Source of the DNA: Bog-793 sp963761425
Lineage (GTDB): Bacteria > Actinomycetota > Acidimicrobiia > Acidimicrobiales > Bog-793
NCBI GenBank assembly: GCA_963761425.1
Contig: CAVXGQ010000004.1
Span: forward strand, 62,001 to 126,000
Direction of reading: 5' to 3'
DNA length: 64,000 bases
How positions within the stretch are numbered: the first letter of the stretch is position 1; the number at the start of each line of letters is the position of its first letter. The translations under genes and the position numbers were made by a program. Shown here one piece after another: positions 34,808 to 43,070 of this stretch. Under the pieces are notes generated by a model. The model made no database searches, was not told the DNA's origin, and saw nothing but the letters and a program-made list of their open reading frames with translations.

Positions 34808-35005
34808 CAGGTCGAACTCGCCTCGGTCGCCGACCCGGAGCGCGTCGGCGACCGAAGTGGCGACGATCGTCTCGACTTCGGGGGGAAGCGCGGCGATCAG
34901 CCCTCCGACAGCGATGGGGTCGTGGTCGACGACGAGGATTTGGACGGCACGCGCGTCGGGGCGTTGGGAGGCGGCGATGGCGGTTCTCCTTCCTCTTATA
35001 GTCTA

Positions 35006-35023
35006 CGACCTACATCTAGGTCG
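35006..35023. repeat. Small inverted repeat upstream of the GGDEF/EAL gene
   Basis: CGACCTA and TAGGTCG flank a four-base centre CATC. It lies within 30 bases upstream of the regulator's ribosome binding site, so an operator or hairpin role is possible. This could also be chance. Confidence 0.35.
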
Positions 35024-35157
35024 CGTGAAACAGCACAATGCGCGCGTGACCGGTCACGCTGCGTGCGCGTCCCACTAACCTGCGGCCGGCGGCAGGCCAC
35101 GAGATCGCCCGGTGCGTTCGGGGGGTCGGTGGAAACGACCAGAAAGCGGATGGGGTC

Positions 35158-35406
35158 ATGAGAACTCGGCAAGGATGGCGGATCCTGCGCGTCGGGTTGA
35201 TCACCGGAATCCTGGGCGGCGTGACCGTCGCGGCCGCCAAGTTCATCCCGAGACTGATCGCCCGGCGGTCATACCGCAAGCTGGCAGCCACCAAGACGAC
35301 CGAGGAACTCTGGCCGCCGGTCCCCTCACGGCCCGGCGAGCCAGTGCGCGTGTCCGCCCCGCTCGCCGGAACGACGCACGACGGCGACCGGACACGGCCC
35401 GACTGA
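35158..35406 (+). CDS. Small membrane-associated hypothetical protein
   Basis: An 82-residue protein with one likely hydrophobic helix (VGLITGILGGVTVAAAKFI, about residues 12-30) flanked by Arg and Lys, then a basic stretch and a Pro/Thr-rich tail ending in Asp. The ATG at 35158 follows a GGGG stretch. Codon use is consistent with coding, and its Arg-flanked helix suggests membrane insertion. It converges with serA, whose stop is three bases beyond its own, and diverges from the c-di-GMP regulator. No family was recognised. Confidence 0.55.
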   Translation: MRTRQGWRILRVGLITGILGGVTVAAAKFIPRLIARRSYRKLAATKTTEELWPPVPSRPGEPVRVSAPLAGTTHDGDRTRPD

Positions 35407-35409
35407 CCG

Positions 35410-36972
35410 TTAGACGGTCTTCACCTCGTAGACGTCGACGATCCCCGCGGCGCGACGAAGCTGGTCGAGGACCGGGACCGGCACGGAATGGTCGACGGCC
35501 AGCACCATGAGCGCGGTCTCGCCGCCGGCGGTTTGTCCGACGGTCATGTTCACGATGCTGACCCCGGCGTCGCCGAGGGCCGTCCCGACGAGGCCGATCA
35601 TTCCCGGGCGGTCATAGTTGCGCACGATCACCATCACGTCCGCCGGGGGCATCTCGATCGAGTGCGCGTCGACTTCGACGATTCGCGGAGCCCCGCCGAC
35701 CAGGGTGCCGGAGATGGAGTGGACGGTCGACCGCACCGCTACCACGCTCACCCGGTAGGGCGAGCTCGTCGTCTGGGTCTCGTGGATGACGAGTCCCCGT
35801 TTCTCGCTCACCCGGCGGGCGTTCACATAGGAAACCGGTTCATCGGTCACCGCCGCGAACAGGCCCTTCAGGACGGCCAGCGTGAGGATGCTGACGTCCT
35901 CCCCCGCCAGCGCGCCCTGGCAGTCGACGGTGAGCTCGTCCGGCAGCCCGCCGGACAGCGAGGCCATGAATCGGCCCAGGATTTCCGAGACCCCGAGGAA
36001 GGGCCGGACCGTTTCCGACACCACCCCCGCCTCCACGTTCACCGCGAACGGCACGAAATCGCCCGCCAGTGCCAGCACGACCTGCTCGGCGATCTGCTCA
36101 CCCGCCTTGTCCTGCGCCTCGTTGGTGCTCGCCCCGAGATGGGGGGTGACGACCACCGACGGCAGATCGAAAAGCGGCGAGGCCGTGGTCGGCTCGACGG
36201 CGAAGACGTCGATGGCCGCGCCGCCGACGCGGCCGTCCCGAATGGCCTCGGCGAGCGCCTCCTCGTCGATGATCCCGCCCCGGGCGGTGTTCACGAAACG
36301 CACCCCGGGCTTGACGCGGGCGAGCAGGTCCTTGCCGAACAGCCCGATGGTGTCCGGGGTCTTGGGCAGGTGGATGGTGATGAAGTCGCTTCTCGCGACG
36401 AGATCTTCGAGGCTGGTGAGCTCGACCCCCATCCTCTTCGCGCGCTCCGGGGCCACGTAGGGGTCATGGGCGACCAGGTGCATCCCGAGACCGAGCGCCC
36501 GCTGGGCGACCAGGGCGCCGATCCGTCCGAGGCCGACGACGCCGAGGGTCTTGCCGTGCAGCTCCGTGCCCTCCCATCTCGACCTCTCCCAGTGGCCAGC
36601 GACCAGCGCGGCGTGGGCCTGGGGGATGTTGCGCGCCTGGGCGAGAAGAAGGGCGATCGTGAGCTCTGCCGCCGACAAGGTGTTCGACTCCGGCGCGTTC
36701 ACCACCATGATCCCGCGTCGCGTCGCCTCGTCGACGTCGACGTTGTCGAGTCCCACACCGGCCCTCCCGACGACGACCAGGTCGCGACCAGCCGCCAGCA
36801 CCGCGGCGTCGACTACGGTCGCCGAACGGACGACCAGGGCGTGGGCCCCGGCGACCGCCGCGAGCAGCGCCTCGGGTGACAGACCCAGCTGCACGTCGAC
36901 CTCGTGCCCAGCCGCCGCCATCACCTCGAGCCCGCGCGGCGAGAGCTCTTCGGTGACGAGGATGCGTGTCAT
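35410..36972 (-). CDS. serA: D-3-phosphoglycerate dehydrogenase
   Basis: The first enzyme of serine synthesis (520 aa), which oxidises 3-phosphoglycerate with NAD. It is the long type of Mycobacterium. The nucleotide-binding motif is TLGVVGLGRIGALVAQRALG, the catalytic Arg is in VNTARGGIIDEEAL, the Glu in VEPTTASPL and the His in VVTPHLGASTNEAQDKAG. An intervening domain (residues 320-440) and a C-terminal ACT domain (VMVIVRNYDRPGMIGLVG) follow; in M. tuberculosis the ACT domain binds serine for feedback control. The ATG has a GAGGGGG site. serC lies nearby, so two of the three serine-pathway steps are grouped here. Confidence 0.96.
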   Translation of the reverse strand: MTRILVTEELSPRGLEVMAAAGHEVDVQLGLSPEALLAAVAGAHALVVRSATVVDAAVLAAGRDLVVVGRAGVGLDNVDVDEATRRGIMVVNAPESNTLSAAELTIALLLAQARNIPQAHAALVAGHWERSRWEGTELHGKTLGVVGLGRIGALVAQRALGLGMHLVAHDPYVAPERAKRMGVELTSLEDLVARSDFITIHLPKTPDTIGLFGKDLLARVKPGVRFVNTARGGIIDEEALAEAIRDGRVGGAAIDVFAVEPTTASPLFDLPSVVVTPHLGASTNEAQDKAGEQIAEQVVLALAGDFVPFAVNVEAGVVSETVRPFLGVSEILGRFMASLSGGLPDELTVDCQGALAGEDVSILTLAVLKGLFAAVTDEPVSYVNARRVSEKRGLVIHETQTTSSPYRVSVVAVRSTVHSISGTLVGGAPRIVEVDAHSIEMPPADVMVIVRNYDRPGMIGLVGTALGDAGVSIVNMTVGQTAGGETALMVLAVDHSVPVPVLDQLRRAAGIVDVYEVKTV

Positions 36973-37017
36973 GGTCCGTCCCCCTCGCGCGTCCCGCTGT
37001 CCCGTTCGGCCGGCCCG

Positions 37018-38298
37018 TCAGTCCCCGGACCCTTGTACCAGCGCGGCGAAACGGCTGACGCCGGTGGCGAGGTCGTCGTCGGAAAGCGCATAGGAAAAGC
37101 GAGCGTAACCGGACGCACCGAACGCCTCACCGGGGACGAAGGCGACGTTCACCTCGTCGAGCACGATCTCGGCAAGCTCGAGGGTCGTCTCTGCCCGCCG
37201 GCCGTTCATCGCCCGCCCGAGCACGCCCTTCAGCGAGGGGAAGGCGTAGAACGCCCCCTGGGGATTGGTGCAGGTGACACCGGGGATCTCGTTAAGCATG
37301 CGATGGATCATCCGGCGCCGGCGGTCGAAGGCCTGGTGCATCGTCCGCACCGAGGACATGTCGCCGGAGAGCGCGGCGAGCGCGGCGAACTGGGCGACGT
37401 TGCTCACGTTCGAGGTCTCCTGGCTCTGCAGGTTGGTCGCCGCGGCGATGACCTGTTGCGGTCCGATCATCCAGCCGACCCGCCAGCCCGTCATCGCGAA
37501 CGTCTTGGATACGCCGTTGACGACGACACAGCGCGTGGCCAGCTCGGGCACCACCACCGGCATCGAATGCCGCTCGGCGTCGTCGTAGATGAGGTGCTCG
37601 TAGATCTCGTCGGTGACCACCCACCAACCCCGCTCGACAGCTATCCGGCCGATGTCGGCCACGGCTTGGCGCCGGTAAACGGTTCCCGTTGGATTCGCCG
37701 GCGAAGCGAACAACAACACCTTGGTCCGGTCGGTGGCGAAGGCCGCCAGTTGTTCCGGCGAGGTCGTGAAGTCCGTCGCCTCGTCGGTTGGGACGATGAC
37801 CGGCACCCCTCCCGCCAGCGCCACCGACTCCGGGTAGGTGGTCCAGTAGGGAGCGATGATGAGCACCTCGTCGCCCGGATCGAGCAGCGTCGCGAAGGTG
37901 TTCGCCAGCGTGTGTTTGGCGCCGTTGGTGACGAGCACCTGCGAGGCGGCGACCGCATACCCGGAATCCCGACGGGTCTTCTCGGCGATCGCCTCACGCA
38001 GGGCCGGAAGCCCCGCCGTCGGCGTGTAGTGGTGGCATTTCGCGTCGCGGCACGCCACCACGGCGGCCTCCACGATGGCGGCGGGCGTCGGGAAATCGGG
38101 TTCGCCCGCACCGAAGCTGATGACGTCGACCCCCGACTCTTGCAGGGCCTTCGCCTTGGCATCGATGGCGAGGGTGGCCGACGCGGGGACGCCGCCGATT
38201 CGGCGCGAGACGCCTCCAGGGACCCCGGCCACGGGGCGCGCCGGCGAAGCCGGGCCGTTTTTCCGCCCAAGATAGGGGTCAGCGCTCATAGCTGTCAT
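37018..38298 (-). CDS. Class I aminotransferase (aspartate aminotransferase type)
   Basis: A PLP-dependent aminotransferase of fold type I, subgroup I-gamma, about 426 aa. It has VISFGAGEPDFPTPAAIVEA, HYTPTAGLPALREAIAEKTR, NGAKHTLANTFATLLDPGDE, SPANPTGTVY, and the PLP lysine in VNGVSKTFAMTGWRVGW. These closely follow thermophilic and actinobacterial aspartate aminotransferases, which convert oxaloacetate and glutamate to aspartate and 2-ketoglutarate; some members also take prephenate. Start choice is between ATG 38298 and ATG 38289, neither with a strong ribosome site. The gene is divergent from serC. Confidence 0.88.
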   Translation of the reverse strand: MTAMSADPYLGRKNGPASPARPVAGVPGGVSRRIGGVPASATLAIDAKAKALQESGVDVISFGAGEPDFPTPAAIVEAAVVACRDAKCHHYTPTAGLPALREAIAEKTRRDSGYAVAASQVLVTNGAKHTLANTFATLLDPGDEVLIIAPYWTTYPESVALAGGVPVIVPTDEATDFTTSPEQLAAFATDRTKVLLFASPANPTGTVYRRQAVADIGRIAVERGWWVVTDEIYEHLIYDDAERHSMPVVVPELATRCVVVNGVSKTFAMTGWRVGWMIGPQQVIAAATNLQSQETSNVSNVAQFAALAALSGDMSSVRTMHQAFDRRRRMIHRMLNEIPGVTCTNPQGAFYAFPSLKGVLGRAMNGRRAETTLELAEIVLDEVNVAFVPGEAFGASGYARFSYALSDDDLATGVSRFAALVQGSGD

Positions 38299-38363
38299 GC
38301 TTGCACAGTCTGCTGCGATGCGGGACCTGCGCCAAAAGCCGATCACCGAAAAGGAGACCTGAG

Positions 38364-39494
38364 GTGGCCACCCCCGAGATCCCGAGGTCGATGCTCCCTT
38401 CCGACGGCCGTTTTGGCTCCGGGCCGTCCAAGATCCGCACCGCGGCGTTCACCTCGCTCGCCTCGATCGCCCCGAGTTACCTGGGAACCTCGCACCGCCG
38501 TGCCGGGGTGCGCGACGTCGTCGGACGAATTCGTGAGGGGCTCGCCACCCTCTTCCAGCTCCCGGCAGGCTACGAGATCGTCCTCGGCAACGGCGGCACC
38601 ACGGCGTTTTTCGACCTGGCGACGTTCTGCCTCATCGAGTCGAAGAGTCAGCACTGCTCGTTCGGTGACTTCTCCGCCCGGTTCGCCACCGCGGTGGCGG
38701 CGGCCCCCCACCTGCTGGACCCGGAGATCCTGGTCGCCGAGCCCGGCAGGCGCCCCGATCCGGTCGCCTCCGACGCCGTCGATACCTACGCGCTCACCCA
38801 CAACGAGACCTCGACCGGTGTCGCGATGCCGGTCCTCCGTCCCCGTCACCACGACGGAAGCACCGCCGAGGGCCTGGTGATCGTCGACGCCACCTCCGCC
38901 GCGGGCTGCCTGCCCATCGACATCAGCCAGTGCGACGCCTACTACTTCGCCCCCCAAAAGGGCTTCGGCTCAGAAGGCGGCCTCTGGCTCGCGGCCTGTT
39001 CGCCAGCCGCCCTCGAGCGCAGCTCCCGGCTCACCGCAGCCGACCGCTGGGTGCCGACGTTTCTCGACCTCAACGTGGCGGTTGAGAACTCCCGGCTCAA
39101 CCAGACCTACAACACCCCGGCGCTCGTCACGCTCTGGTTGCTCGCCGCGCAGATCGAGTGGATCAACGCCCAAGGCGGGCTGGCGTGGGCGGTGGCACGC
39201 TCGGACGCCTCAGCGGAGATCCTCTATGGCTGGGCCGAAAGGGCGGAATTCGCGACGCCTTTCGTTTCGAACGCCGCCGACCGCAGCCATTCGGTGGCGA
39301 CGATCGACTTCACCGGTGAGGTTGAGGCGGCGCGAATCGCCGCCACCTTGCGGGACAACGGCATCGTCGACACCGAGCCCTACCGCAAGCTCGGCCGCAA
39401 CCAGCTGCGGATCGCGCTGTTCCCCGCCATCGAGCCGGCCGACGTCGAAGCGCTGACGGCCTGCATCGACTGGGTGGTCGAGCAGCTGTATTGA
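38364..39494 (+). CDS. serC: Phosphoserine aminotransferase (mycobacterial type)
   Basis: The second enzyme of serine synthesis (376 aa), which transaminates 3-phosphohydroxypyruvate. It belongs to the actinobacterial branch: DGRFGSGPSKIR at the start, RRAGVRDVVGRIREGLATLF, LGNGGTTAFFDLATF, THNETSTGVAMPV, DATSAAGCLPIDISQ and the PLP lysine in YFAPQKGFGSEGGLWLA. The GTG at 38364 follows AAGGAGACC and gives the family start; the open frame to 38301 is non-coding. It is convergent with ilvC, only ten bases apart at their stops. Confidence 0.93.
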   Translation: MATPEIPRSMLPSDGRFGSGPSKIRTAAFTSLASIAPSYLGTSHRRAGVRDVVGRIREGLATLFQLPAGYEIVLGNGGTTAFFDLATFCLIESKSQHCSFGDFSARFATAVAAAPHLLDPEILVAEPGRRPDPVASDAVDTYALTHNETSTGVAMPVLRPRHHDGSTAEGLVIVDATSAAGCLPIDISQCDAYYFAPQKGFGSEGGLWLAACSPAALERSSRLTAADRWVPTFLDLNVAVENSRLNQTYNTPALVTLWLLAAQIEWINAQGGLAWAVARSDASAEILYGWAERAEFATPFVSNAADRSHSVATIDFTGEVEAARIAATLRDNGIVDTEPYRKLGRNQLRIALFPAIEPADVEALTACIDWVVEQLY

Positions 39495-39504
39495 CCGAGG
39501 GGCT

Positions 39505-40530
39505 CTAGCCGCCCGAGACGTCTTCGAAACGCTGACGGCCCGCCGCGATAAAGGGCATCATCGCCCGCAGCTGGGCACCGACGGTCTCGATCTGGTGGGC
39601 GCGGCCCTGGTCCCGGAGCTCGGTGAAAAGCGGCCGGCCACGTTCGTTCTCGGCGATCCATTCCGCGGCGAAGCGACCGTCTTGGATCTCGTCGAGGATG
39701 CGTCGCATCTCGGCACGGACAGCTTCGTTGATGACACGGGGGCCCCGGGTGAGGTCCCCGTACTCGGCGGTGTCCGAGACGCTGAATCGCATGCCCGAGA
39801 TGCCTTGCTCGTACATCAGATCGACGATGAGCTTCATCTCGTGCAGGCACTCGAAGTAGGCCGATTCGGGCTGGTATCCCGCCGCGACCAGGGTCTCGAA
39901 GGCCGCGGTGGCGAGGGCGGTCAGCCCGCCGCACAGCACCACCTGCTCGCCGAACAGGTCGGTCTCGGTCTCCTCGGTGAACGTCGTCTCGAGGACCCCA
40001 GCCCGGGTGGCGCCCAGCGCGTCCGCATACGCCAGGGCCAGCGCCTTCGCGCCCCCCGACGGGTCCTGCGCCACCGCGACCAGCGCCGGCACGCCACCCC
40101 CCTCGGTGTAGGTCCGCCGTACGAGGTGGCCGGGTCCTTTGGGCGCGACCATGGCCACGTCGACCTCTGGCGGCGGGGTGATCGTCGCGAATCGGATGTT
40201 GAAGCCGTGCGCGAAGAGGATCGCGTCACCCGGTTCGAGGTGGGACGCCATCTCGGCCGCGTAGACCTTCGGCTGCTCGGTATCGGGCAAGAGCACCATC
40301 ACCACATCCGCTTCGGCGGTGGCTCCGGCGATGTCCAAAACCCGCAGCCCCGCATCTTCGGCTTTCTTCCGCGAGGACGAACCAGAACGGAGCCCGACCC
40401 GGACGTCGATCCCGCTGTCGCGCAGGTTGAGGGCGTGGGCGTGCCCCTGGGAGCCGTAGCCGAGGATGGCGACCCGGCGCTCGGCGATCGCCTGCCGGTC
40501 GACGTCCGCTTCGTAGTAGAGCTTGGCCAT
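39505..40530 (-). CDS. ilvC: Ketol-acid reductoisomerase
   Basis: Class I ketol-acid reductoisomerase (341 aa), the second step of valine and isoleucine synthesis, using NADPH and Mg. The N-terminal nucleotide motif is ILGYGSQGHAHALNLRDSG, with VGLRSGSSSRKKAEDAG after it. The Arg and Ser residues there suggest NADPH preference. The metal-binding helices have DLFGEQVVLCGGLTALATAAFETLVAAGY (in parts), ECLHEMKLIVDLMYEQGI and SDTAEYGD. The ATG has an AGG-containing site. It is the third gene of ilvB-ilvN-ilvC, with 77 bases after ilvN. Confidence 0.96.
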   Translation of the reverse strand: MAKLYYEADVDRQAIAERRVAILGYGSQGHAHALNLRDSGIDVRVGLRSGSSSRKKAEDAGLRVLDIAGATAEADVVMVLLPDTEQPKVYAAEMASHLEPGDAILFAHGFNIRFATITPPPEVDVAMVAPKGPGHLVRRTYTEGGGVPALVAVAQDPSGGAKALALAYADALGATRAGVLETTFTEETETDLFGEQVVLCGGLTALATAAFETLVAAGYQPESAYFECLHEMKLIVDLMYEQGISGMRFSVSDTAEYGDLTRGPRVINEAVRAEMRRILDEIQDGRFAAEWIAENERGRPLFTELRDQGRAHQIETVGAQLRAMMPFIAAGRQRFEDVSGG

Positions 40531-40607
40531 TGGTCGCTACCTCGCCTTTCCCCGACGCTCGGTCGTGGCCGCCGACACCGGCGACCCCGGGGCCGGTCGG
40601 GCCCCCG

Positions 40608-41120
40608 TCATGTCGACGGGCTGAGCGTCGGCAGCCCGATCCGTCCGGTGCGCTGGATCTCGACGATCCCGAAGCGGGCCAATCCGGCTTCGAACTCGTC
40701 GAGGGACTCGGTGCCGCCGACCAGCATGACCATCGTGGCGTCGTCGTTTTCCTCGAGCACCCGGGCGTGGAATTGCCCGATGAGCTCCACCAAACCGGGA
40801 TCGCCCCCTCGGGGCACGCCGACGGTCGCCAGCAGCAGCTCGGCCTCGCGCGCCCGGTCGGGGTGCAGCTCGCTGATCTCGACGACGTTGATCAGCTTGG
40901 CCAGCTGTTCGATCACCTGGTTCAAGGGCGCGGATTCGACGTCGACGACGATCGAGATTCGCGAGAATCGCTCGTCCTGGGTCGGCGCGACCACCAGAGA
41001 GAAGATGTTGAAGCCTCGCCTCGCGAACAGTCCGGCGACGCGGGCCAGCACCCCTGCCCGGTTCTCCACCCTCACCGTGAGCAGGTGGTAGGGGACCTTG
41101 CCGTTCGTGGTGGGGTTCAC
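40608..41120 (-). CDS. ilvN: Acetolactate synthase, small regulatory subunit
   Basis: The regulatory subunit (170 aa) that gives acetolactate synthase its valine feedback sensitivity. The ACT domain begins HLLTVRVENRAGVLARVAGL, with FARRGFNIFSLVVAPTQD, and the C-terminal domain has ELLLATVGVPRGGDPGLVEL. The GTG at 41120 overlaps the ilvB stop in GTGA, so the subunits are translated in a coupled way. The longer open frame to 41648 is antisense-like content within ilvB and was rejected. The symbol ilvH is also used for this gene. Confidence 0.95.
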   Translation of the reverse strand: MNPTTNGKVPYHLLTVRVENRAGVLARVAGLFARRGFNIFSLVVAPTQDERFSRISIVVDVESAPLNQVIEQLAKLINVVEISELHPDRAREAELLLATVGVPRGGDPGLVELIGQFHARVLEENDDATMVMLVGGTESLDEFEAGLARFGIVEIQRTGRIGLPTLSPST

Positions 41121-42835
41121 TGGGCGAGACCCGCCTGGCTCGGGTGGACGACGATCTCGTCGTTCGACCGCCCCGCTGGGACGATGGGGTAGACTTGCTC
41201 GGTCACATCGGTGCGGAAATCGATGACGACGGACCGGTCGTCGATCTCGTTGGCCTTGTCGATCGCCGGCCGCACCTCCTCCGGCGCGGTGACCCGCAGC
41301 CCGACACAGCCCATCGACTCCGCCCATCCCACGTAGTCGGGCAGGTCGGGCGACAGATACACCGCCGAATAGCGCTGGTTGTAGAACATGTGCTGCCACT
41401 GGCGCACCATGCCGAGATAGGCGTTGTTCAAGATGGCGATCTTCACCGGGATGCGCTCCGCCGTCGTGGTGACGAGCTCCTGGGCGGTCATCTGGAAGCA
41501 GCCGTCCCCGTCGATCGCCCAGACCATGCGGTCGGGTCGCCCAACTTTGGCTCCCATCGCGGCCGGGACGGCGAAACCCATCGTCCCGAGACCCCCGGAG
41601 TTGATCCAGGTGCGCGGGTGGTCGAACCGCCAGAACTGCGACGCCCACATTTGGTGCTGACCGACGCCGGAAACGAGGATCGCGTCTTCGGGAGTGGCGT
41701 CCCGCAGCTGTTCGATGACGTACTGCGGCTTGATCGTCGAGCCGTCGCCCGGGTCATAGGTGTAAGGGAGTCGCGCCCGCCACTCCGCGAGCTGAGCCAT
41801 CCAGGGGGCCAGCCGCGCCGGGTCGAGCGGTTCGCCTTCTCGGAGCGCGGCCAGCAATGCCTCGATGGCACAGCGACAGTCGGCGACCACCGCGACATCG
41901 GGTCGGCGCACCTTGCCGATCTCGGCCGGGTCGATGTCGACGTGGACGACCAGCGCGTCCGGCGCGAAGGCCGAGACCTTGCCGGTCACCCGGTCGTCGA
42001 AGCGCGCACCGAGCGACACCAACAGGTCCGAGCGCTGTATCGCCGTCACCGCCGTGTAGTTGCCGTGCATGCCCGGCATGCCCAGACAACGCGGGTCCGA
42101 GTCGGGGAAGGCACCCCGCGCCATCAGCGTCGTCACCACTGGGATCCCGGTCACCTCGACGAGCGTGGCGAGCGCCGCGTACGCCTCGGACTTCACGACG
42201 CCGCCCCCCACGTAGAAGATCGGACGGCGGGCGGCTCGGATGAGCTCTACCGCGCGACGGATCGCCTCCGGGTCGGGAAGCGTCGGCGGCGAGTACCCCG
42301 GTAGGTCGATCGCCGCGGGCTCCTTCCAGTCGATCATCATGTTGGCGACGTCCTTCGGGAAGTCGATCAGCACCGGCCCGGGCCTTCCGGTCGTCGCGAT
42401 GTGGAAGGCCTCGGCGACGACCTGCGGGATCTCGGCAACGTCTTTCACCAGGTAGTTGTGCTTTGTCACCCCCATGGTGACACCGGTCGTATCGACCTCC
42501 TGGAAGGCGTCCGTGCCGATGGCCCCGGCCGCGACCTGCCCGGCCACGACGACCAGCGGGACGGAGTCCATGTACGCGTCGGCGAGCGGGGTGACGATGT
42601 TCGTCGCTCCCGGACCGCTGGTCACGATGGCAACACCGGGCCTTCCGGTCGCGTCGGCATAGCCCTCGGCGGCGTGTCCGGCGCCTTGTTCGTGGCGCAC
42701 GTGAATGTGACGGATCGAAGAGTCGAGGATCGGGTCGTAGACGGGAAGGATGGCGCCCCCGGGAAGGCCGAAGGCGACCTCGACGCCCTGAGCCTCGAGG
42801 CTCTTGATGAGGGCCTGTGCTCCAGTCACTTCCAC
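41117..42835 (-). CDS. ilvB: Acetolactate synthase, large catalytic subunit
   Basis: The ThDP- and FAD-dependent catalytic subunit (572 aa) that joins two pyruvates, or pyruvate and 2-ketobutyrate, to start valine and isoleucine synthesis. It has GVEVAFGLPGGAILPVYDPI with the catalytic Glu in HVRHEQGAGHAAEGYADATG, the FAD region RFDDRVTGKVSAFAPDA, and the ThDP motif AIDGDGCFQMTAQELVTTTA. The start GTG at 42835 fits the family. Upstream lies a leader peptide with Val codons and a terminator, so the operon is likely attenuated. ilvN follows with overlap. Confidence 0.96.
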   Translation of the reverse strand: MEVTGAQALIKSLEAQGVEVAFGLPGGAILPVYDPILDSSIRHIHVRHEQGAGHAAEGYADATGRPGVAIVTSGPGATNIVTPLADAYMDSVPLVVVAGQVAAGAIGTDAFQEVDTTGVTMGVTKHNYLVKDVAEIPQVVAEAFHIATTGRPGPVLIDFPKDVANMMIDWKEPAAIDLPGYSPPTLPDPEAIRRAVELIRAARRPIFYVGGGVVKSEAYAALATLVEVTGIPVVTTLMARGAFPDSDPRCLGMPGMHGNYTAVTAIQRSDLLVSLGARFDDRVTGKVSAFAPDALVVHVDIDPAEIGKVRRPDVAVVADCRCAIEALLAALREGEPLDPARLAPWMAQLAEWRARLPYTYDPGDGSTIKPQYVIEQLRDATPEDAILVSGVGQHQMWASQFWRFDHPRTWINSGGLGTMGFAVPAAMGAKVGRPDRMVWAIDGDGCFQMTAQELVTTTAERIPVKIAILNNAYLGMVRQWQHMFYNQRYSAVYLSPDLPDYVGWAESMGCVGLRVTAPEEVRPAIDKANEIDDRSVVIDFRTDVTEQVYPIVPAGRSNDEIVVHPSQAGLAQ

Positions 42836-42908
42836 TGTGGTCTCCGTTCCCGAGGTGTTCGGTGCTCCTGCCCCAAGTTCTTGCCGTTCCGCCTACTGCA
42901 CGCCGGGT

Positions 42909-42936
42909 AAAAAACGACCTCCCTTTCGGGAGGTCG
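42909..42936 (-). terminator. ilvB attenuator terminator
   Basis: On the minus strand CGACCTCCC and GGGAGGTCG form a nine-base perfect stem with a GAAA loop, followed directly by TTTTTT (42914-42909). It stands about 75 bases before ilvB. Confidence 0.92.
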
Positions 42937-42939
42937 AAA

Positions 42940-42968
42940 GCGCACGGACGGTCAGGACCGCCGTGCGC
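42940..42968 (-). promoter_or_regulatory. ilvB leader hairpin
   Basis: GCGCACGG pairs with CCGTGCGC, and an inner GGT/ACC pairing extends the stem. It begins at the last base of the leader-peptide stop codon and precedes the terminator by three bases. The position suits a pause or anti-antiterminator hairpin. Confidence 0.7.
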
Positions 42969-43015
42969 TATTCAAGGACTACCACCATCGAGCTGTTGAG
43001 CGATGTCCTCGGCAT
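42968..43015 (-). CDS. ilvB leader peptide
   Basis: A 15-residue peptide, MPRTSLNSSMVVVLE, with three consecutive Val codons (GTG, GTA, GTC) and a Leu codon (CTT) near its end, followed by TAG. This is the expected sensor for charged valyl- and leucyl-tRNA in an ilv attenuator. The first ATG (43015) is seven bases after a -10 box and has no ribosome site, so it is probably leaderless. A shorter form beginning at the internal Met (MVVVLE) is possible. The stop overlaps the first leader hairpin. Confidence 0.8.
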   Translation of the reverse strand: MPRTSLNSSMVVVLE

Positions 43016-43022
43016 CGCAACG

Positions 43023-43051
43023 AGTCTGTCAGAAGCGGCCGGACGGGGCAA
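43023..43051 (-). promoter_or_regulatory. ilvB leader promoter
   Basis: TTGCCC (-35, 43051-43046) and CAGACT (-10, 43028-43023) have a 17-base spacer. The leader ATG is seven bases downstream, so the start site would be at the ATG. The box pair matches the leuA leader promoter (TTGACG, GAGACT). It lies just after the ilvD stop. Confidence 0.65.
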
Positions 43052-43070
43052 ACCGCGCCCGCCGAAGCCT

